64,000 bases of DNA from Pacificitalea manganoxidans (GCF_002504165.1 NZ_CP021404.1:2790001-2854000), one strand, 5' to 3'; positions 28,598-37,044 are shown, counted from the first letter of the stretch. Notes: generated by a model not told the origin, from the sequence alone. Translations and numbers: made by a program.

Positions 28598-29880
28598 ACG
28601 GTCCTCATCAGGTGGTCGAGCTCCGCGTAATCGGGGAGCGTGCGATCGATCTGCCGGCCCTGCCGGATCACGATGCGATCGGATTGGGGCCGGGCGAAAA
28701 GCTCGGTCCAGCTGCGCGCGCGGCAGATCACCAGATCGGCGGGCGCACCGGGGGTCAGATCGGGCGCGGCAAAACCGCAGGCCCGCGCGGGGGTCGTCGT
28801 GAACGCATGGGTCCAGTCGTGCCGCCCGTGATCGAGATGGGCGATCCGGGTGGCCTCGCGCATGACCTCGATCATGTCGAGATCGCCATAGGCGTAGAAC
28901 GGATCGCGGGTGTTGTCGGAGGCAAAGCTGACGGGAATGCCGCGCGCGACCATCTCATGCACCAGCGTGACGCCACGCCTGCGCGGGGTGCGCCCGGCAT
29001 GGCGATCCTGAAGGTAGAGGTTGCACATCGGCAGGCTGACGACATTGATGCCCGCCCGGGCCACCAGATCGAGCGTGTCCTGTGCGCGCGCGTCCTCCTG
29101 CACCGACAGCGAACAGCAATGGCCGACGGTGATCGGCGCGGTGAAGCCGGTGTCAATCGCGGCCTCGGCAATTAGGCGCAGGGTTTCGACGCCGGGGTCC
29201 ATCGTCTCATCGACATGAAAATCGGCATCGAGCCCGCGCGCGCCAGCGGCGGCAAAGAAATCCCGCAACCGGGTGGGAAGGTCCGGCATCGGGTAGGTGA
29301 CCGATCCCAGCACACCGCCATGTTCGGCCACCAGATCGGCGAGCGCGGTGAACTCCGCGCCTTGGTCGATGCGGTCGGCGCCAATGAGCGCGCTGGCCTG
29401 AAGCTCGATCCGACCCGCCCATGCCTCGCGCAGTTCCGACATCACCGGGAAGCTGATCGCGGCCTGCGGGGCGAGGCTGTCGACATGGGTGCGCAGGGCG
29501 CGGGTGCCGTGCGCGTAGGCGCAGCGGAGGGCGAAATCGGCGCGGGCGCGGACATCTTCGGCGGACCAATTGGCGATGCGGTCGGCACCGACAGTGGCGA
29601 GCGCCCCGTCAAAGGTGCCATCGGGGTTCGGCGCACGGCCCCAGATATGGCCCTTGTCGATATGGGTGTGCATATCGGTAAAGGCCGGGAACACCATTGC
29701 GCCGCACATGTCGATCTGCGGCACTGCGGGGTCAGGCTCGGTCAGCCTGCCGTCCTTGATCGTAAGGTCGATGGAGGTGAGCGCACCCTCCGCGCCGGTC
29801 AAACAGGCCGGCACCGTCAGGTTGCGCAGGGTGGCGTTTACAATGTCGTCATGGCCGCTGGGCAGAACGCGGAATTCCAT
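28594..29880 (-). CDS. Cytosine-deaminase-like amidohydrolase
   Basis: 428 residues of the amidohydrolase superfamily, closest in motif pattern to CodA-type cytosine deaminases. Evidence is H71-T-H73-I-D-K-G, 'THVDS' near 142, 'DADFHVDETMDPGVETLRL', 'TVGHCCSLS' and 'VSFASDNTRDPFYAYGDLDM', which carries the metal-ligand Asp. These enzymes deaminate or hydrolyse ring C-N bonds in pyrimidines and related heterocycles. The start MEFRVLPSG at 29880 overlaps the permease stop by one base (TGATG), supporting that start. Confidence 0.85.
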   Translation of the reverse strand: MEFRVLPSGHDDIVNATLRNLTVPACLTGAEGALTSIDLTIKDGRLTEPDPAVPQIDMCGAMVFPAFTDMHTHIDKGHIWGRAPNPDGTFDGALATVGADRIANWSAEDVRARADFALRCAYAHGTRALRTHVDSLAPQAAISFPVMSELREAWAGRIELQASALIGADRIDQGAEFTALADLVAEHGGVLGSVTYPMPDLPTRLRDFFAAAGARGLDADFHVDETMDPGVETLRLIAEAAIDTGFTAPITVGHCCSLSVQEDARAQDTLDLVARAGINVVSLPMCNLYLQDRHAGRTPRRRGVTLVHEMVARGIPVSFASDNTRDPFYAYGDLDMIEVMREATRIAHLDHGRHDWTHAFTTTPARACGFAAPDLTPGAPADLVICRARSWTELFARPQSDRIVIRQGRQIDRTLPDYAELDHLMRTV

Positions 29881-30761
29881 CAACCCTCTCTGTTGAGCGC
29901 ACTTTCGTGCCATTTACGCAGCATCAGGTGGGTAAACACCGACAGAATGGTGAAAATCACCACACCCATGGCCGCAATCATTGCCAGCGCGGCGAACATC
30001 CGCGCGATATTGAGCCGGTAGCCCGCCTCCTGAATGCGCGAGGCAAGCCCCGCGCCGACGCCGCCAGTGCCCGCGACCAGTTCGGCCACCACAGCCCCGA
30101 TCAGCGACAGACCCCCGGCGATCTTTAGTCCACCCAAGAAGTAGGGCAGCGCGGAGGGGATCTGTAACAGCGTCAGCCGCTGCCAGCGCGTCGCGCCGTA
30201 GATGCGGAACAGATCGCGCAGGTTGTGATCGACGGAGTTCAGCCCCAGCGTAGTGGAGGACAGCACCGGAAAGAACGCCACGATCCACGCACAGAGCAGC
30301 ATCCCGGCGGTTTTGCTTTCGACATAGATAAAGATCAGCGGCGCGATCGAGACAACGGGCGTCACCTGCAAGATCACCGCGTAGGGATAGAAGGACAGCT
30401 CCATCATCCGCGACTGGTTGAACAGAATCGCCAGCCCGGCCCCGCCCGCCACGGCAAGACACAGCGCCAGAACGGTGGTGCGCGCGGTGAGCGTCGCAGC
30501 CTCGAACAGGATGCCCCAATCCCCGACAAGGCTGTCCCAGACAAGTCCGGGGCCCGGCAGGATGTAATGCGGGATCTCGTTCCAGACGACGATACGATCC
30601 CACAGCCACAAGGTCAGCGTCAGCATGACGAGGGGCAGCGCGTATTTGGCGATCTTGTCGATGCGGCGGCGGCGGGCCCGGCGCATTTCATCAAGATCGA
30701 GCGGCGGCAAATCCGGGACATGTTCGGCCACGGTGCCAGCGGGGGTTTCGTAGGTGGTCAT
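29880..30761 (-). CDS. ABC importer permease (SsuC/ThiX-like)
   Basis: 293 residues with an unusual N-terminal cytoplasmic leader of about 45 residues, then six hydrophobic helices. The permease coupling loop reads 'YGATRWQRLTLLQIPSALPYFLGGLKIAGGLSLIGAVVAELV', the form seen in the nitrate/sulfonate/taurine/pyrimidine-precursor class. It starts inside the stop of the ATPase gene (ATGA at 30758-30761). Confidence 0.9.
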   Translation of the reverse strand: MTTYETPAGTVAEHVPDLPPLDLDEMRRARRRRIDKIAKYALPLVMLTLTLWLWDRIVVWNEIPHYILPGPGLVWDSLVGDWGILFEAATLTARTTVLALCLAVAGGAGLAILFNQSRMMELSFYPYAVILQVTPVVSIAPLIFIYVESKTAGMLLCAWIVAFFPVLSSTTLGLNSVDHNLRDLFRIYGATRWQRLTLLQIPSALPYFLGGLKIAGGLSLIGAVVAELVAGTGGVGAGLASRIQEAGYRLNIARMFAALAMIAAMGVVIFTILSVFTHLMLRKWHESALNREG

Positions 30762-31549
30762 GCGGCCTCCATCGCAGAATGCAGCGCTTCGGACGTGGCC
30801 CGGCATTGTGCGGCATATTCCGGCGAGGTGCGGAACGCCTCGCCGCGGGGATAGGGTTCGTCGACCTGCAATTCGCGGATCACCCGCCCCGGACGGGCGG
30901 CCATCACGACGATGCGGTCGGACAGGAACACGCTTTCGAACACCGAATGGGTGACGAAGATGACGGTGCAGCCGATCTTGTCGCGCAGCGCCAGCAGATC
31001 GGTGTTGAGTTTATGGCGGGTGATCTCATCCAGCGCGGCAAAGGGCTCATCCATCAAGATCAGCCGGGGCCGGGTCACCATGGCCCGCGCGATCGAGACG
31101 CGCATTTTCATGCCGCCGGACAACTCGCGGGGATAGGCATTGGCGAAATTTTCCAGACCGACGAGCGACAGGGCCTCGCGGATTTCATCCTTCACCGCGT
31201 GATAGCTTTGGCCTCGCAGGCGAAACGGCAGCCAGACATTGCGCGCGACGGTGGCCCACGGCATCAGCGTGGGTTCTTGGAATACGACACCCAGATCCCC
31301 GTGGGTCTGGCCGCCGGCCCAGTCGATGCGGCCCGCCGTCGGGGCCATCAGCCCGGCGATAAGCCGCAGCGCGGTGGATTTGCCGCAGCCCGACGGCCCC
31401 AGCAGCGAAATGAAATCGCCTTCGTTCACGGCAAGGTTCATGCCACGCAGGGCGACGGTTTCGCCGCCGAACACCTTGTCGACGGATTGCATCGTCAAAA
31501 CAGGGGCACGGGCGCCGAGCGGGGCGATGGTGCGGCGGGCAGCGGTCAT
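30758..31549 (-). CDS. ABC importer ATP-binding protein (SsuB/TauB/ThiZ-like)
   Basis: 263 residues with Walker A '[19 protein letters not shown]', Q-loop 'VVFQEPTLMPWATVARNVWLP', signature 'ELSGGMKMRVSIARAM', Walker B 'LILMDEPFAALDEITRHKL' and switch 'VTHSVFESVFLSDRIVVMA'. The EPTLMPW and DEPFAALDE wording is typical of the SsuB/TauB group. It energises the neighbouring permease and is separated from the binding-protein gene by 167 bp containing a hairpin. Confidence 0.92.
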   Translation of the reverse strand: MTAARRTIAPLGARAPVLTMQSVDKVFGGETVALRGMNLAVNEGDFISLLGPSGCGKSTALRLIAGLMAPTAGRIDWAGGQTHGDLGVVFQEPTLMPWATVARNVWLPFRLRGQSYHAVKDEIREALSLVGLENFANAYPRELSGGMKMRVSIARAMVTRPRLILMDEPFAALDEITRHKLNTDLLALRDKIGCTVIFVTHSVFESVFLSDRIVVMAARPGRVIRELQVDEPYPRGEAFRTSPEYAAQCRATSEALHSAMEAA

Positions 31550-31675
31550 GGGCAGGTCCGGTTGGTCAGGTCACGACAGGGACGCCGCGTGCGCAGGCAT
31601 CGGATCGCAACGAAGGAAAACGAAGGGGCGGCGAGCGGGAGAAAGGGAGAAGGAGACCTACCGCCCGCCGCAATG

Positions 31676-31697
31676 CAGGCCCCCTGCAAGGGGCCTG
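31676..31697 (-). terminator. Intra-operon hairpin after the binding-protein gene
   Basis: A perfect 8-bp GC-rich stem (31676-31683 with 31690-31697) has a 6-nt loop. It lies just past the stop codon of the substrate-binding protein gene and before the ATPase gene on the same strand. No U-run follows. It may be a partial terminator or a barrier to 3' decay that raises binding-protein levels over the other subunits. Confidence 0.55.
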
Positions 31698-31716
31698 TGA
31701 GGTATCGTGGCCGGGC

Positions 31717-32730
31717 TTATTGCATGAGATCCATGCCCACGCCCTTGCCGACGAATTCGGTGGAATAGGCGGCTTTGTAGTCAAGGCCGTCCTCGATCAC
31801 GCCAGCGGTCACCATTTTCTGGTAGAAGTCGCCGACCTGCGCGTCGGTGATGACGCCGATGCCCATCGTTTCCGCATCGCCCGAGGTCACGATGCCTTCG
31901 GATTTCAGCATCATGATCGCAAAATCAATCTTATCCTGGGTCATGTCGGGATTGGCTTCGAGGATCAGCGCGTTGGCTTCCGCGTTGTCGCCGTTGAGGT
32001 AGTTATACCACCCCTTGATCGAGCCATCGACGAAGCACTGCACCACCTCGGGGGAGGTTTCGATGGTGTCGGCCATCGTCTCGATCGTGGTGGCGTAGGT
32101 CGAATAGCCTGCATCGGCGATCAGGAAGACATCCGGGGTGAAACCCGCTTCTTTCTCGATCAGATAAGGCTCGGAGCTGAGATAGCCCTGCATGCCCACG
32201 CCCTCATCGGCAAGGAACGGCGCCGGGTTGAAGGTGTAGGGCTGACGCTGCTCTTCGGTGAAGCCGTATTGCTTGATCATCCACTGATAGAACGACTGGT
32301 AGCCGTTATCGCCGATGAGCAGGGTCAGATCCTTCAGATCCTCGAAGCTTTCGGCGACGCCGGGATGGGCGATGATGACCTGCGGGTGCTTTTGGAACAT
32401 CGCGGCGACGGAGACGACGGGGATGCCTTCTTTCACGGCGGAGAAGGCCTGCAGCAGATCGCCGCCCATGTGGAAGTCGATCTTGCCCGCCAGCATCAGC
32501 GCGCGGTTGTTCACCTGCGGGCCGCCCGGAACGACGGTCACGTCGAGACCGCATTCGGCATAGGTGCCATCAGCGACGGACTGGTAGAAGCCACCATGCT
32601 CGGCCTGCGCGACCCAGTTGGTGCCGTAAGATACCGGTGTCAGATCCTGTGCCAGCGCGGGCGTGGCGAGGGCAGTGGCAGTGCCGGCAGCCAGCATAAT
32701 GGCGCCGAAGAAGGTGGACCCCTTGGTCAT
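31717..32730 (-). CDS. NMT1/THI5-like ABC substrate-binding protein
   Basis: 337 residues with a signal peptide ending 'ALATPALA-QDL'. The mature part begins 'LTPVSYGTNWVAQAEHGGFYQSVADGTYAECGLDVTVVPGG', the pattern of NMT1/THI5-like periplasmic receptors for hydroxymethylpyrimidine, sulfonates or related small molecules. It also contains 'KIDFHMGGDLLQAFSAVKEGIPVVSVAAMFQKHPQVIIAHPG'. It is the first gene of the catabolic operon. The NW.A..HGG(F/Y) N-terminus is the thiamine-precursor-like version, but this does not fix the ligand. Confidence 0.9.
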   Translation of the reverse strand: MTKGSTFFGAIMLAAGTATALATPALAQDLTPVSYGTNWVAQAEHGGFYQSVADGTYAECGLDVTVVPGGPQVNNRALMLAGKIDFHMGGDLLQAFSAVKEGIPVVSVAAMFQKHPQVIIAHPGVAESFEDLKDLTLLIGDNGYQSFYQWMIKQYGFTEEQRQPYTFNPAPFLADEGVGMQGYLSSEPYLIEKEAGFTPDVFLIADAGYSTYATTIETMADTIETSPEVVQCFVDGSIKGWYNYLNGDNAEANALILEANPDMTQDKIDFAIMMLKSEGIVTSGDAETMGIGVITDAQVGDFYQKMVTAGVIEDGLDYKAAYSTEFVGKGVGMDLMQ

Positions 32731-32959
32731 GGCAGTCTCCGCGTAATGTGAGTTTCCCTGCCCAATGTGTAGGCACCGCCTCAGAAGGTGGCACGACCGA
32801 CCCCGCCGGATTGTTCGCTCACGTCCAAGTTTGCGCTTTTTGAGTGCAACTTTCCGGACAACTGTCTAGTTCTTACGCAGAATCGAAGAAATCTGCGCAA
32901 CATTGCCCCGTTTCACCCGCCAGATTGACCTCCCCCCTGACGCGGATAGTGTGCACCCG
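32731..32959. promoter_or_regulatory. Divergent control region between the ABC operon and ridA-like gene
   Basis: This 229-bp region separates two divergent starts. Two dyads stand out: TTGCGC at 32831-32836 facing GTGCAA at 32844-32849 (one mismatch), and CGCAGA at 32876-32881 facing TCTGCG at 32892-32897 across 10 bp. Either could be an operator for a dimeric regulator controlling both directions. No regulator gene lies in the cluster, and no convincing core promoter was identified by eye. Confidence 0.45.
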
Positions 32960-33361
32960 ATGACTTCAAAAATGCTCTCTCCCGACACGATTCGACGCCC
33001 CTTCGCGCGCTATGCGCATGGCGTCGAAATTCCCGCGAACGCGCGCATGGTCGTGACCTCCGGCCAGCTGGGCATCGGCCCGGACGAGTTCATACCCGAC
33101 GGTGCCGCCGAACAGGCGGCGCTGTGCTTTGGCAATATCGATGCGATTCTCGCCGAGGCGGGCATGTCCGCCGTGGATGTGGTTCGCATCAACGCCTTCG
33201 TCACCGACCGCGCCCATATGGCAGGTTACATGGCCGCGCGGGACCGCTGGCTGTCAGAGGTGGCAGAAGATGCCCTGCCCGCCTCCACGCTGGTGATCGT
33301 CAACGGCTTTACCCGCCCGGAATTTCTGGTCGAGGTCGAGGTGACGGCGGCACGCGCCTGA
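32960..33361 (+). CDS. RidA family (YjgF/YER057c/UK114) protein
   Basis: 133 residues with the RidA fold markers 'YAHGVEIPANARMVVTSGQLGIGPDEFIPDGAAEQAALCFGNIDAILAEAGMSAVDVVRINAFVTDRAHMAGYMAARD' in compressed form and the near-terminal 'PASTLVIVNGFTRPEFLVEVEVTAAR'. RidA relatives hydrolyse enamine/imine intermediates; RutC in pyrimidine breakdown is one. In canonical RidA an Arg precedes the '(P)ARxxV' loop near the C-terminus; here the loop reads 'PASTLVIVNGF', so canonical 2-imino acid hydrolysis is doubtful. It is divergent from the catabolic operon. Confidence 0.85.
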   Translation: MTSKMLSPDTIRRPFARYAHGVEIPANARMVVTSGQLGIGPDEFIPDGAAEQAALCFGNIDAILAEAGMSAVDVVRINAFVTDRAHMAGYMAARDRWLSEVAEDALPASTLVIVNGFTRPEFLVEVEVTAARA

Positions 33362-33456
33362 GCGGTGCGGTCCGCCCCCGCCCGCAGGCGCCGCGACATT
33401 CCAGCGACGGACGGTTGGGGCTTGGGTTGGCGCGACGGGCGGGATAAACCGCCCCC

Positions 33457-34503
33457 ATGCCAGTGACCCTGACCTCCCTCCGCGATTTCGCGCAGCTGCC
33501 TTTCGACGAGGTGATCGACGTGCGCGCGCCGTCGGAATACGCCGAGGATCACATGCCCGGCGCGATCAGCCTGCCGGTCTTGTCAGATGACGAACGCGCC
33601 CGCGTCGGCACGATCTATGTGCAGCAGGATGCGTTTCTGGCGCGCAAGATCGGCGCGGCGCTGGTCGCGCGCAACGCCGCCACCCATCTGGAAGGCCCAC
33701 TTGCCGATCGTGATGGCGGGTGGAGGCCGCTGCTTTATTGCTGGCGCGGCGGGCAGCGTTCCGGGTCTTTCGCATCCATCCTCGCCCAGATCGGGTGGCG
33801 TGTGGATATCGTCGCGGGGGGCTACAAGACCTATCGCAATCTTGTCGTCGACATGCTGCACCGGCACCCGCTGAGCCAGCGCATCGTCCGGCTGGACGGG
33901 CTGACCGGCAGCGGCAAGACCGAAGTGCTGGCCCGGATCGCCGCGCAGGGCGGCACGGTGATCGATCTGGAGGGGCTGGCGCGGCATCGTGGCTCGGCCT
34001 TCGGCGCGATGCCCGGTGGTCAGCCCTCGCAAAAGGCGTTCGAGACCGCGCTGGCGCAGCGCCTCGCCACCCTGCCCGAAGACGCCACGATTCTGGTCGA
34101 GGCCGAAGCCGCCCGTATCGGCGATATCCGCCTGCCGCCATCGCTCTGGACCGCGATGCGAGCCTCCCCGCGCATCATGCTGGACGCCGACCTGCCCGAC
34201 CGGGCCCGGTATCTTGCCCGCACCTATGCCGGTGACGTGGCCGCGCAGCAGCAGGTGACCCAATCGCTTGATTTGCTGGTGCCGTTGCAGGGCCGGGCCC
34301 AAGTCGCCGCATGGCAGGCGCAGGCGGCGGCCAGCGAGTGGGAAACCTTGGCAGGCGATCTGATGGCGCGGCACTACGATCCGCGCTACCTGCGGGCGCA
34401 GGAGCGCTACACCCCGCCTGCCGCCCATGTGCCGATCACCCCCGATGGCCCCGGTTTTGACCGCGCCGCCGAAGGGGTCATGGCCGCGCTGACCCGGATC
34501 TGA
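33457..34503 (+). CDS. mnmH: tRNA 2-selenouridine synthase MnmH (SelU/YbbB)
   Basis: MnmH replaces the sulfur of 2-thiouridine at wobble position 34 with selenium from selenophosphate. The 348 residues contain an N-terminal rhodanese domain with active Cys95 in 'PLLYCWRGGQRSGSFASIL' and a P-loop domain with 'GLTGSGKT' at about 148-155. The C-terminal part ends 'ARHYDPRYLRAQERY'-like, where the YDP(R/K)Y motif is typical. It is convergent with selD, 16 bp apart, so selenophosphate supply and use are encoded side by side. Confidence 0.93.
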   Translation: MPVTLTSLRDFAQLPFDEVIDVRAPSEYAEDHMPGAISLPVLSDDERARVGTIYVQQDAFLARKIGAALVARNAATHLEGPLADRDGGWRPLLYCWRGGQRSGSFASILAQIGWRVDIVAGGYKTYRNLVVDMLHRHPLSQRIVRLDGLTGSGKTEVLARIAAQGGTVIDLEGLARHRGSAFGAMPGGQPSQKAFETALAQRLATLPEDATILVEAEAARIGDIRLPPSLWTAMRASPRIMLDADLPDRARYLARTYAGDVAAQQQVTQSLDLLVPLQGRAQVAAWQAQAAASEWETLAGDLMARHYDPRYLRAQERYTPPAAHVPITPDGPGFDRAAEGVMAALTRI

Positions 34504-34519
34504 TCCGCGCGCCCGCGTG

Positions 34520-36736
34520 TCAGACCAGCGTGATCTGCGCGGCGCCCTCCACCAGCCGACCGATACGCACCGGCGTCACGCCCGCGCGGCGCAGCCGCTC
34601 GAACCGCGCGTCCAGCCCGGCCTCCGGCACCGCGGCCAGCAGCCCGCCCGCCGTCTGCGGATCAAACAGCAGATCATAGCGCGCGCCCTGCCCCGACCCG
34701 ATGAGCCCATCCAGCGCCGCGCGATTGGCAGGCCAAATCGAACTGCGGACCCCGGCCCCGGCCACCGTTTCGGCGCCCGGATGCAGCGGAAGCGCCGCCA
34801 GCGACAGCTCCGCCCCCAGCTTTGAAGCGCGACAGATATTGGCCAGATGGCCCGCCAGTCCAAACCCGGTCACATCGGTCATCGCATGGGCATCGCGCAG
34901 GTCCGCCGCCGCAGCGCCATAAGGGGTGGCCAGCAAATCGAGCAGCGCGGCAAGGTCCGGCCCCCGCACCTGCCCCTGCATCGCCCCCCGGCCCCGCCCC
35001 CGCATCGCGCCAGCCAGCAGAACGCCAGACCCGATGGGACGGGTCAGGATCAGCGCGTCGCCGGGCTGCCCCCCGGCCAAGGTGACCGGCGCGCGGTCGA
35101 GCGTGCCGATCACCGTAAAGCCCAATGTCAGCTCCGAGCCCACCGAACTGTGTCCGCCGATCAGCGCCGCACCTTCGGCGCTCAGGATCTCAGCGGCGGC
35201 GGCGGTGATCTCGGCCAGCGCTTCGGCCTGCATCGGCTCAGCCATCTCCGGCAGGATCACGCTGGCGAGCGCCGATTGCGGGGCCGCGCCCATCGCCCAG
35301 ACATCCCCCAAGGCGTGACAGATCGCGATCCGCGCCATCAGCGCCGCGTCGGATGTCACGGCCCGCAGGTGATCGGTGCTCAGAATCTGCTGGCTGCCGT
35401 CGGGGCCCCGGATCAGCGCCGCATCATCCCCCGGAAGCGGCACGATGTCGGCCCGCGCGGTGGCGGGCACGCGGGCCAGCGCGGCGCTCAATGCGCCGGG
35501 CCCGACCTTGGCACCGCAGCCACCGCATAGCGGCACATCCGCCAGCCGCTCCGCCAGCCCCGCTGCCGCCCCGATCGGCGCCTGCGGGCGCGGCATCTGC
35601 GGCAGGTCCGACAGCATCGCCATGAAGCGTCGGTCAATCCGGTCTTTCCAGCGCCAGACCCATGACCCTGCCAGCACCGGCCAGCCGCGATCCGCGACCG
35701 CCTTGCGTTCGCCCATGGAGATCAGCTTCAGATACCGGTTCTGCGGGCGATACCGGCGCAGGTCTTGCGGGCGATCAGCAAGGGTGGCGCGCAGGTTGGC
35801 GAACAGCACGGGCGCCTGCCGCACCGCGAAAACCCCGGCCTTGGGACGCGGGGTCGCGATCATATGCGCGCAGTCGCCCACCGCAAAGACATGCGGATAC
35901 TCCGGCGTGCGCAACAGGGTGTCGACGGCGATGAACCCCTGCTCAAGGCTCAGCCCTGTCCCGGTCAGCCAGTCCTGTGCCTGCGCGCCCGCCGCCCCGA
36001 CCGTCAATGCGGCGGGAATGTCGCGCCCGTCCTCCAGCCGCAGATGGGTTGCCGTGACCTCTGCCGCGCGGGCGTTTTCCATGATCTCGACCCCCAGTGC
36101 ATCCGCCGCGGCGCGCAGCCGGGCGGTGGCGGCCTCCGACACGCCTTGCAGCACGGATTTCGTCTCGATCACCCGGACGGTGCCGTCACGCCCCTCGGCG
36201 CGCAAACGGCGGGCCATCGCCAAGGCCAGTTCCACCCCCGCGACACCGCCCCCCAGCACCGCGACGTCGCCGCTGGCCTCATCCCGGCCTAGAAACTGCT
36301 CCCACCGGTCGGCCAGCGCCCCCAGCGGCTTCGCGGGCGCACCAAACCGGGCAAAGCCGCGCAGCCCCGGCAGATCCGAGGTCACGCCAATGTCGAAGGA
36401 CAGCACATCAAAGCGCAACACGCGCCCATCGCTCAATCGCAGGCGCCGCGCGACGGGGTCGCACATATCGGCGCGCCCCCGGATCATCCGCGCGCCCGCC
36501 GCCTGCGTCAAAGCCATCAGGTCAATGTCGAGGGCCGTGCGCGGATAATGCCCCGCCACCCAACCGGGCAGCATCCCCGAATAGGCCGCGACCGCGTTGG
36601 GGTCGATCAGGGTCACGCGCACGCCGGGCTGCGGCGCCATGGCCCAGCGGCGCAGGACCAGCGCATGCGTGTGCCCGCCCCCCACCAACAGCAGGTCACG
36701 GGTGGCTGGGAAATCGCGCTCGGGTCCGGTCTGCAT
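34520..36736 (-). CDS. selD: Pyridine nucleotide-disulfide oxidoreductase / selenide, water dikinase fusion
   Basis: 738 residues. Residues 1-380 form an NDH-2-like flavoprotein with 'LLLVGGGHTHALVLRRWAM' (FAD-binding strand), a second nucleotide site 'VAVLGGGVAGVELALAMARRL' near 158 and 'VFAVGDCAHM'. Residues about 400-738 are SelD, making selenophosphate from selenide and ATP. The catalytic loop reads C404-GG-C407-G-A-K410, keeping the Cys and Lys of the C-G-x-K motif but not the second Cys of the Escherichia coli enzyme. The flavoprotein part may reduce a selenium compound for the kinase half. It is not a selenoprotein here: the position is Cys. Confidence 0.93.
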   Translation of the reverse strand: MQTGPERDFPATRDLLLVGGGHTHALVLRRWAMAPQPGVRVTLIDPNAVAAYSGMLPGWVAGHYPRTALDIDLMALTQAAGARMIRGRADMCDPVARRLRLSDGRVLRFDVLSFDIGVTSDLPGLRGFARFGAPAKPLGALADRWEQFLGRDEASGDVAVLGGGVAGVELALAMARRLRAEGRDGTVRVIETKSVLQGVSEAATARLRAAADALGVEIMENARAAEVTATHLRLEDGRDIPAALTVGAAGAQAQDWLTGTGLSLEQGFIAVDTLLRTPEYPHVFAVGDCAHMIATPRPKAGVFAVRQAPVLFANLRATLADRPQDLRRYRPQNRYLKLISMGERKAVADRGWPVLAGSWVWRWKDRIDRRFMAMLSDLPQMPRPQAPIGAAAGLAERLADVPLCGGCGAKVGPGALSAALARVPATARADIVPLPGDDAALIRGPDGSQQILSTDHLRAVTSDAALMARIAICHALGDVWAMGAAPQSALASVILPEMAEPMQAEALAEITAAAAEILSAEGAALIGGHSSVGSELTLGFTVIGTLDRAPVTLAGGQPGDALILTRPIGSGVLLAGAMRGRGRGAMQGQVRGPDLAALLDLLATPYGAAAADLRDAHAMTDVTGFGLAGHLANICRASKLGAELSLAALPLHPGAETVAGAGVRSSIWPANRAALDGLIGSGQGARYDLLFDPQTAGGLLAAVPEAGLDARFERLRRAGVTPVRIGRLVEGAAQITLV

Positions 36737-36856
36737 GTTGGCTCCTTTTGGCCTTCTTGCCCGAGCGGGTCCGCGCGGTAAAGCGGCGCGCGCCGTCCAT
36801 CACGGGCGCGCAGATGCCGTTGCGAAACCGAGTGCGTTTTTTCACCCGGAAAGCGC

Positions 36857-36885
36857 TTGACGCCCCGCGCCGCATCCCCTACCTA
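36857..36885 (+). promoter_or_regulatory. Candidate tRNA promoter
   Basis: TTGACG at 36857-36862 and TACCTA at 36880-36885 are separated by 17 bp. The second box ends 13 bp before the tRNA. The -35 is close to consensus; the -10 is only fair. Position and spacing support it as the tRNA-Met promoter. Confidence 0.5.
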
Positions 36886-36898
36886 GCGCCACGGCTTC

Positions 36899-36975
36899 GG
36901 CGGAGTAGCTCAGTTGGTTAGAGCAGCGGAATCATAATCCGCGTGTCGGGGGTTCAAGTCCCTCCTCCGCTACCA
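36899..36975 (+). tRNA. tRNA-Met (anticodon CAT), elongator type
   Basis: A complete 77-nt cloverleaf with encoded CCA. The acceptor arm GGCGGAG pairs with CTCCGCT (one G-U). The D arm begins GCTC, the anticodon stem GCGGA/TCCGC encloses the loop ATCATAA with anticodon CAT, and the T arm contains GGTTCAAGTCC. The acceptor arm resembles alphaproteobacterial elongator tRNA-Met rather than initiator tRNA, which has a mismatched first pair, or the lysidine-modified tRNA-Ile. It is preceded by a plausible promoter and followed by no other tRNA. Confidence 0.93.
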
Positions 36976-37044
36976 TAATCCCCTACATCGACAAACGATA
37001 TGCCCCCCGCGATACGGGGTGCAGGGTTGTGGCCGTATCGCGGC

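Noticed and set aside
36899-36975. tRNA with CAT anticodon as initiator tRNA or lysidine-modified tRNA-Ile
   Set aside because: The acceptor stem pairs fully (one G-U), unlike initiator tRNA, and the sequence resembles alphaproteobacterial elongator tRNA-Met.
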